From: an uncultured Clostridia bacterium
GTDB lineage: Bacteria > Bacillota > Clostridia > Christensenellales > Borkfalkiaceae
Direction of reading: 5' to 3'
DNA length: 64,000 bases
NCBI GenBank assembly: GCA_947631925.1
Contig: CANRNE010000002.1
Location: forward strand, 1-64,000
In this document: piece by piece, positions 47,501-56,500 of the stretch
How positions within the stretch are numbered: the stretch's first letter is position 1
Layout: each line of letters begins with the position of its first letter
Notes under the pieces: generated by a model
Databases searched by the model: none
The model's input: the letters and a program-made list of their open reading frames with translations, nothing else
What the model was told of the DNA's origin: nothing
Translations under genes and position numbers: made by a program

Positions 47501-50500
47501 ACGGTTTGCCCGCATAGACGGCTGCGATGACAAAGTTGTCCTTGTTCGCGGTGAGCTCGAGGACGAGCTTGTAGGTGCCGACATTCTTGACTTCCGTGGC
47601 GTCGGTCTCTGTCTTCTCGACCACCGACTTGAAGGTGACGCTGTACTCGCCGCTCTCGGGGAAGATTCCGTTGCGCAGCACGTTCTTGAACTGCACCGCG
47701 CTCAGAAGGTAGGTGCGGTCGGTCTTGTCATAGCCGAAGCTGTTGTCGAACGCCTCTCCCGACAGGAAGCTCGGGGACAGGTAGACCTCGATTTGCGCCT
47801 TCTCGACGGTGAAGTTGACGGTGAACTTGAGGGTATCATTGTCCGTGATTTCCGCATCCACGACCGTTTCGCCGTCTTGCGCAAAGACTTTCGCAATCTC
47901 GAAGTTCTTATTCGAGAGCGTGAATTTGAGCTGATAGCTGCCCGCATTGACGACTTCGTCCGGGCTGAACGCGAGCGTGTAGTCCGTGTTGACGGTAGGA
48001 ACGGTCGCAAAGCCGTTGACATTCTTGAACGTGACGCTGTTGAGCCTGTTCACCCAGCTCTTTCTGTCGTAGGCGAAGGCGTGATTGAACGTTTCGCCCG
48101 TGACAAATTCATCGGCAAGGTAGACGTTGACTTGCGCCTTGTCAACGGTGAACTTGACGGAGAAGGCGGTGAGGTTGCCCTCCGAAGTCTTCGTGTAGTC
48201 CTTTTCTTGGAGCGTATAGCTATTTGCGCCCGCGGTGTCGATTTTCTCGATGTAGTAATTCTTCGCGGCGTCTCCGTTCAGCGCGAAGGCAAGAGAGTAG
48301 TCGCTGCCCGCATTGATGACGGTTTCGACAGCTTTCGAGGCGTCATTGAGCGTGACGGTGTAATCGCCGCTGCTCGGGGTCGTCTCGCCTGCGAAGCTAA
48401 TGGCGCGCAGGGCGGTCGCGTAGTCCGTCTTGTTGTACGGGAATTCGTTGTTAAAGCCTGCGGGCTCTTGGCCGTTGCTGAATTCGCTCGCGATGTGCAC
48501 GGTGATGGGAGCCGGCGTGATGTCGAACTTCACGGAGAAGCTCTTCTTGTCGCCGTGGTAGCCCTTGTCGTCCTCGCCCGAGGCGGTCGGCACCGAAACT
48601 GTCGTCCCGTCGCCCGCATAGATACCCGTGACGTTGTAATTGGTCACCGAGTCGTCCTTGAGCTTGAAGATGAGGTAGTACTTGCCGACGTTGGTGATGG
48701 CGTTGGTCGTGTCGCCGCCTTCGAGATTCGTCTTGAAGGTCACCTCGTAGTCCGAAGCGCCGGGGACAATGCGGTCGTCATTGGTGATAGAGATGACGGA
48801 GAGCGAGGGATAGCGGTTCGCCCGCGTGTAGACGAATTCGTTGATGAATACTTTGGCTTCGTCTTGGGTGCCGACGAACAAATCCGAGAGGTGAATCTCG
48901 ATATTCGCGGCGGCAATCGTGAAATCGACGTCAAACGCGCGCATGTCGACTGCGATTGTTCCCGTCGGCTTATATTGTCCGTCTGTCAATACGACGTAAT
49001 CGGTGCCTTGCATCCCATCTTTGCCCGCACGCACGGAATAGATGACGAAGTTCTGCGCGTCATCGCCGGCGAGGGTGAATTTGAGCGTGTAGGAACCGGC
49101 ATTGACGACGCTGTCGGTGAGTGCCGAATCCTTGTAGAACGACACCTGATAATCGACGCCGACGGTGCCGGGAATGACGCCGTTGCGCAGTTCGTTCTTG
49201 AAGGTGACGGGATTGAGGCGGGTCTGCCAATCCGACCTGTCGAATCCGAAACGATTATTGAATGTCTTTGCGTCGGACAGGAACTGATTGGACAGGTACA
49301 CCTCAATCTTCGCCGTCTCGACAAGGAAGCGGACCGTGATGTTCTTCAGCGTTTCATTGTTTGCATAGTAGCCGTCCCCGTCGGGATTGTCCACCTTCGT
49401 TACCGAAACCGTGGTCCCGTCGCCCACATAGACGCCCGTGACCTGATAGTTGTTGTCGCTGTCGGTGAGCAGGAAGGCAAGGTAATAGTAGCCCGCGTTG
49501 CGCGCTTCTTTTGCCACATTCTCTTTGTCGCCCTTGGTGTAGAACGCCACCGTATAGTCTTTGGTCTCGGGCACGACGCCGTTCTCGCCCGAAAGGGTGA
49601 CGGAGTTGAGCACCGCCGCATAGTCCGTTGCCGTGTACGGGAAGCTGTTGACAAAGTCTTTCCCGTTTCTGAACTGGTCGGGCAGGTGAATCTGAATGTC
49701 CGCAGGATTGACGGTGACCTTGAACCCGTATTTGTAGAGGTGCGGAGTGCCCTCCGAATCGAACATGTCTTCGACGCTCGTCGCCTCGCCGTTCTCTTTG
49801 TAGAACACGAAATTGCTGAATTTCTTCGAACCGCTGTTGAACTGGAACCAGACGTAGTATGTGCCGCTGTCCGTCACGCCTTCGGAGCCGATCGCTTTTG
49901 CATCCGCATAGGGCTTGTTGTTGACGATGTCCCAATCCGTTGCCTTGTAGTATTCGATGACATAGTCCGAACTGTTGGGCAAAGTCAAGGTCTCGCAGAG
50001 GTTGCTGAACTTAAACGAAACCGTCTGCGCCGTCTTGTTATAGCTGAAAGTAAGGCTGCCTTTGTCGAAGGTGCTCGTATCCGGCTCAAAGGTCTCCGAA
50101 TGGCCGCTATTGTCGCTTGCCGTGACATTGACAATGGCGGGAAGGATGTAGAAATACCCCGTACCGGTCTCGCTGGTATCAATCGAACCCGTGAAGTTAT
50201 TGACGCCCGTCATGATGACCGTCGCCCTGCCCGCATTGACGTTATTGCTGAAGGTGACCTCAAAGGCCTGCGGGTAACTTGCAGTTTCGTCAGACCACTT
50301 TTCCGGCTTGAGCTCGATGCCCTCTGCAAAACTCTCATTGGACAGCGTGATGGTAGGCATGATTGCCGACCCCGTGTAGTGGTAGCCGACCGCGGAGCTG
50401 ATTGCATGGTCTTTGAGCTCTGCGTCGTCCTGATAGGTAGGCGTGAAGCCGCTGATGTCGCGCCGTTCGATCGTGTAGTTGCGCAGCACCTCGTAGCTGT

Positions 50501-53500
50501 TGTCCGCGAAGCGGAAGTCGCCGCCCTCCCCGTGAAGGGTGAGCGTGACCGTGTAGGAGCCCGCATTCTTGAAGCCGTTGGACTTGTCAAGCGTCTTGCC
50601 CGCCCAACCGTCGTAGCCGTAGGCGACCCAAACTTCGCCGATTCCGATGTTATCGCCGCTTGCGGCAAGCTTGGGCAGGACGTCCGCGTCCGTACTCACA
50701 GAGTTGGTGAGCGCGATTCCGTTCCCTATGGTCGGCTGATGCGCTTGCCTATCGTAAGTGACGGAAGTCTCATTCAGCGAGAAGCTGATTTGCGCGGGGG
50801 TGATGGTGTAGGTGAACCCGAGTTTGAGATTGTTGTCCGTCGCGCCCGTGTTGGTGATGTAGAAGCTCTCCTCGTTGAACTGCACCGTGACATCATACGT
50901 CGCGGCATGGGTAAAGAAGCCGTTCTCCTTTTCAACGTACTCCGTTAAGTACTGTGCAAATTTGATGGCTGCGGTGTCGTCGAATTGGATTGTGTCGTCA
51001 GTCCCATCGGGGAAATAGTGCACGGTTGCGCTCGCCTTGTCGCCCGTCGTCTTGGTGAAGATGACGTCGACGGTGAGGTCGTTCGCCTCGATTGCCGCGG
51101 AGGAGCTGTAGCGGAACATTGCCGAGACCCAATTCTCGACAGCAATGCCCGCCGTGCCCGTAGCGTGGAAGTGGTCTTTGGCATTGTAGACGTCGCTCGA
51201 ATACAGCTGCGTGACGTCGATATTCACGCGGTTAATCAGGAACGGCGCAATGATGACGGAATCATCCTCCCCCTTGCCGAGACGCTGCGTGAGAAGCGAC
51301 GAATCAAACCCTTCTTTCTCATTTTCTTTGTGTGCGAATTCAGGCGCCTTAATTGTCTGCGTCGCGAATTGGAAGTTCTTTTTGCCCGCAGGGGTCAGAG
51401 CGATTTGGACAGAATAGAGTTCCGCTCTGAACGGCAAGCCGCCTTCGAGCGAAGCCGTCCTTTCGGGAGTAATGACGTTCTCGTCTTTGTAGGTGACCGT
51501 GAATTCGTCCTTAGACACGGTCACGCCCGCATTTATGATGCCGAGAAGCGTAGGCACTGCCTCGTTATTGCGCTGCTTATTCGCAAAGGACGGCGTCTGC
51601 GGTTGTGCCCCGCGGTTGTACGTGCTGTCAACAAATCGGTCGAGGGTGATGGTCGCCTTCTTGATGACGAAGTCGCCGACAGCGTCCTCGGTCTTTCCGG
51701 CATCCACATCGTCTTCGCCCACGCGCACGGTATATTTATAAGTGTGCGTTTGGTCACTCGTGCTCGTGACAAAGACGTCCGTCTCCGCGTGCGAGCTCTT
51801 GTCGTTGTAGCCGATGATGAGCCCGTGGTCGTTTGTGATGACCGTGAGGTCGAAGCAGTAGTTGTGCGACAACATCGCGACTTTGACGGTGTAATCGCCT
51901 GCATCGGTCGCGGAGTCTGAATACACCCCCCCCTCTTTCGGCGCAAGCGTCACCGTGCAGTCCGAGCCCACGACGGGCACGACGTTCCGGAGCGCCGCGG
52001 CTTTGCACTTATCATACGTCACATTGGTGAATTCCAACTGCGGCGTGTGCGTGTCACGGTTATAAATCTCGTTCTCGACGTTGAGGTACTTGTAGGTTAC
52101 GACTGCGGGCAGAATGGTGTGCGAGCCCGAGACCATGTTGCTGATTTCAGTCTCACGAAGAGTACCGTCTGTCTCGGTAGAAGGCGTCAGGCCGTTCGTG
52201 TCCTCTTTCGTCTTGATAAAGCGATAGTCATTGCCGCCGAGGGTGACTTTGACATCATAGACGCCCGCCTCGGACGGAATCGTCGACTGCCATGCGCCCG
52301 ACGTTACAGACGTCGTCGTCCCTTTCGCGTCGCGGTCGCGAAGACGATATTGCGTCGAATAGACCGTCTCCGGCGGGGTCGGGATATCCTCCTTGGCATA
52401 AGGAGCAGTATGCGAACCCGTGCCTCCCCATTTGAGGACGCCTTGCGTGTTCAGATTTTGATAGTTGGAAAATTCTTCCGCGCTGACATATTCCACCGAG
52501 ACGGGGTGCGTGTTCTTGTCGTATTGAGGCGGTGCACCCGTCTTGCTGTATTGCGCGCGAATGCGTGCCGGGGTGATGGTGAAGTCGAGCATCAGCGACC
52601 CCGTGTAGTTCCCCTGCCCGCTCAGCGTGATGCGCGCCGGGTTCTCATCCGTCGACGCCGACGAGTTGTTCATCCACGAAATCGTGTAATCCGTCTTCTC
52701 CGCAAGCAGCTTCTCGCCGCCGTAGGCAGTCTTGCCCGCCTGCTTCTCGTAGCTCGTCGCATAGTAGAACGGCTGATATTGGACGGTCACGCCGGGTTCA
52801 TACTTCCAGTTGTTGCCCGCGAACGGATATTCAATGCCCGTTACGACGCTCCCGTCCTCGCCGAGCGAAAGTGTCGTCGTGCCGCCCTCGATCGTAGGAC
52901 TCCAATGCTTGAAGCTGTCAATGCCGACCTTGGTAATATCCCCCGCCAGCTCGCTGATGTCCTTCGGGTTGATGGTAACGTCGAGCCAGCTCGTCGAGCT
53001 GATGACGAAGTTCTTCGACGTATTGAACGCCTGCACCTGCTTGCCGTCACTCTGCTTATAGGAAATCAGCCACGTGACGCCCGTTTCCTTCGGCGCGGTC
53101 AGAGTGCCGCCTTGCTCGTCCTTCGTATTATCATTTTCGTCATAATCGACGGTTTCGAGATGATAGCTCCCCTTGTCGACCGATTCCGTCTTGAAGGAAT
53201 ACAGGCCGATACCGAGTTCGAAGCTATTCGCTTTGAAGTCCTCGCTCGAATAGGCGACGGTCGGAAGGGAGAGCGTAAAGCGGCTCTTGTAACGGGGAAT
53301 ATCCTTCACGTCATCGCCGCCCCAAAGATCGTTCAGCTTATCATCGTTCCCCGACGTACCCGCAGGATAGTGGTCGTCATGCTGATGGTTGATAAGCTCG
53401 CTCGATATCGTATTGTTATCCTGTACGAGGAAGAAGATGGACTCGTACCAATCGTAATTGTGAGGGGGGGCGCTGGGTTCCAAATATCTCGCCCGCTCGA

Positions 53501-56500
53501 AGCTGCTACCGTCGTAGGTATAGGACAGGCTGCCCGTGACGGTCACCTCGACGGGAATAATGCGGAAGTACACGACGAAGGCATAGTTCCCCTCCGCGCC
53601 GTATTCGTGCGCGTCGGAGCCATCGAGCGTGTCTTTGACCGCATTCGTCGAATCCTCATTCACATAGTTCTTGTTCGAACCGCCGAATTTGATGATGAGG
53701 GGCAGGTTATACTTCGTCTTATCGTCGGAAGCAACGCTCGCGTTCGTGTAGTCCTTGTCGGACGCAAGCTCGACGGTATAGTCGTCCTCTTGTGCGAGCA
53801 CGGTGCTGCCGTAGCTGACCGAAAGGCCCAGCCGCTCGTCGTTCGGCTTCATCTCGGCATTATTAAAGATATGCTCCTTGTTGAGCGTGACGGAGGTGTT
53901 CGCACCGTCGGGCGCCCCGCCCGCGCCAAGCGCCTCATACGGGTTAATTTCCGCCGGGTCGATGGTGAACTCAAACGCCCAGAAGTAGTCGCTCTTCCCG
54001 TCGATTCCGACCAAATGCTCGGCGTCCTGGTCGAACTCGTAGTCATAGTCGTCGTAGCCGACGTCCAAATCCAGCGTGACGAGCACGACATACCTGCGGG
54101 CGTCGGTGGGCTGCCCGCAGAACTCGCCCGTGAACGATTCCGCATCGATGATATAGCACAGCCGCCCTGTGGAATCGGGTTTACGGGTTTTGATGTATTC
54201 CGCCTCAAACGCGGTGAGATTTTCCCCGCCAAGAATGCCTTGGAATCTTGAATCTCCGTAATCAAATGCGTCGCCGGCGTCATACGTCACGACGGGTCTT
54301 TCTTTGATTTGATTATGGGTATAGTCCGTGAGTTTCGGCCGCTTGTCGGTAATAAGGCCTTTGTCGACCTCTTCATCGCTACCCCACGGGCGGTTATTAT
54401 CCCAATCTTTGATTTGGTCGAGCGTATAGTAGAACCCGGTACGGATATCATAGATACCCGCCTTATAGCTGAGCTTATCGAACAGGTAATAGACCATGCT
54501 CGCGGCATCGTCGGTATGCGGATTGACGGACGTATCCGATGTGTTATCGAATTCGACGATTTCACGGTCGGTATATGCCAAGCCCTGATAGACAAAGTTG
54601 TCCCGTGCCTTGTCGGTGAGTTGCACTTCCGCGCCTGCGGGGGCGACGTAGATGTTCACCGCCGACGAGAACGCGAAGTTATTCGCGGCAAAGTACACGC
54701 CCGTCTTTATGTAGTCGTCGTTGCTTGCATCAGCGGACTCTGCGGAGCGCGAGGAGACGAAGGAGACGGAGTACGTCCCTGCGTGCATGACGCCGGGGAC
54801 AAAGGTACCGACGCCCGTCACCTGCCCGGGTTGACGGTGCATGGTGCGGTATTCGATACCGCCGCCCGAGTGTGCGCCGAAGTCGACGTCTACGCCCTTG
54901 GGCGATCCGTCCGGGAATTTGTTCTTATCAGATGTCCCAAAGTAAGCAGTATTGGCATAGGTGAAGTCGAGCACATACCCGGTGAACTCTCTCTTCGAAA
55001 CGTTGTATGTCTTACCGTCGAAAGGATTGTGCAGACTGAGTATCTGAACTTCCTCATTGTTGTAGTCGGCGCTCAGAATGGGATAGTAGTAGCCGCCCGT
55101 ATAGATGAAGTACGGCTGGTCTTTCTCGGTTCTTTCGTCGATAATATCTACGCCGTCGACCGTCTTATTGTTATCCCAGTTGATATCTTTTTGCCAGCCG
55201 AGAGATGTGACATCTGCGCCGTTGTAGTAGAGCTGGCGGTCGACTTCGACGCCGACCTGATTGATTCTGATCTTGAAGTTAGGGTTTGTATAGCGTGTAG
55301 TGCCATTGGCAACAAGGAAGGAATATTCGCCGGCATAGGAAAGGCTGTGGTCGGTCGCCACTATCGCCTTGTACACCGGGTTATCCGCTGCCGTTGCGGC
55401 GGTTAGCGTCGCCGCACCCATGTCGAGGTCATTCTCGCCCAACTTAAAGCGGAACTGCGACCTCGTAAAGGTGCTTGTGATGGTGTACGAGCCACCGCTT
55501 TCCGTAATCTCCCAATAAGCGACACGGCCGGTTGTCGGTTGTGCCTCGCTATAAGATGTATAAGCCGCAACTGATGTGACACTCAACATGCGGAACTCGC
55601 AGGTCAGCCCTTCATAGGTATAGCTGATACCGCCATTTCGCTCTTTATAGAGACGCGTCGTGTTATCACTGGCTGCAATCGTGATATTTTCTTCTGTACC
55701 CTGATAAATACCTTTGCCTTTAATAACCCAAGTTAGAGTGCTGCCTGAGCCGACTGAACCGGAACTTCCTAAAGTCGCTTCCATCGTCGCACCCGAGCCG
55801 TTATTGATGACAGCACGCCCGGTATCATCGGCGAAGAAATAAACATAGGTATTGACGCCATTGTTATTACCGCTCTCCGTACCATGATCGGCCGCATAGC
55901 CCGAAGTAAAGACGTTGCTACTAGTGCTGTAGCTACCTAACGTAACGCCAACGCGCGCAACAATACCGTTTTTGAATAGCGACCCGCCAATGGCAATCTT
56001 GGGGAAACCTGTGTAGGATTTCGACAAGGTAAGACCATCAACACCATTTGTTGCAGTCGTTCCGTATGCCAAATAGACGTTGTTCGCCTTATTGCTTACC
56101 GTATTATTATAAATCTGCAAAGAGCCGCGGAACTTAAAGGCCGGGCCCAATTTATTTTCTTCTCGGAACAGCGAATCAACAGCGGCGACCTTTTCGGACA
56201 CGTACACCCCGCCGCCGTTTGTACCCGCTGTGTTGCCCGTAATGGTGACGCTGTCCAAAATACCGAGCGTGTTGCCGTTCAAAAAGATTGCGCCGCCGTT
56301 AGTGCCCGCTGTGTTATTCACGATCTCGCCGCCGTGGAAATTGCCGTAACTGCTATAACCAAAGCTGACCGCACCGCCTTGCCCTTTGGCATTATTGTAG
56401 GCCAAAACGCCGCCATACATCACGAAAGCGCAGCCGCTTTGACCGCCCAAAACGGAAACGCCTCCGCCGCTTGCGGAGTTGCCGATTACATAGCCGTCGA

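Noticed and set aside
38631..50948. Long plus-strand ORFs (1,513, 1,389 and 1,157 aa) opposite the giant gene
   Set aside because: Same bias effect; no signal peptide, domains or ribosome sites, while the minus frame is continuous and repeat-structured.
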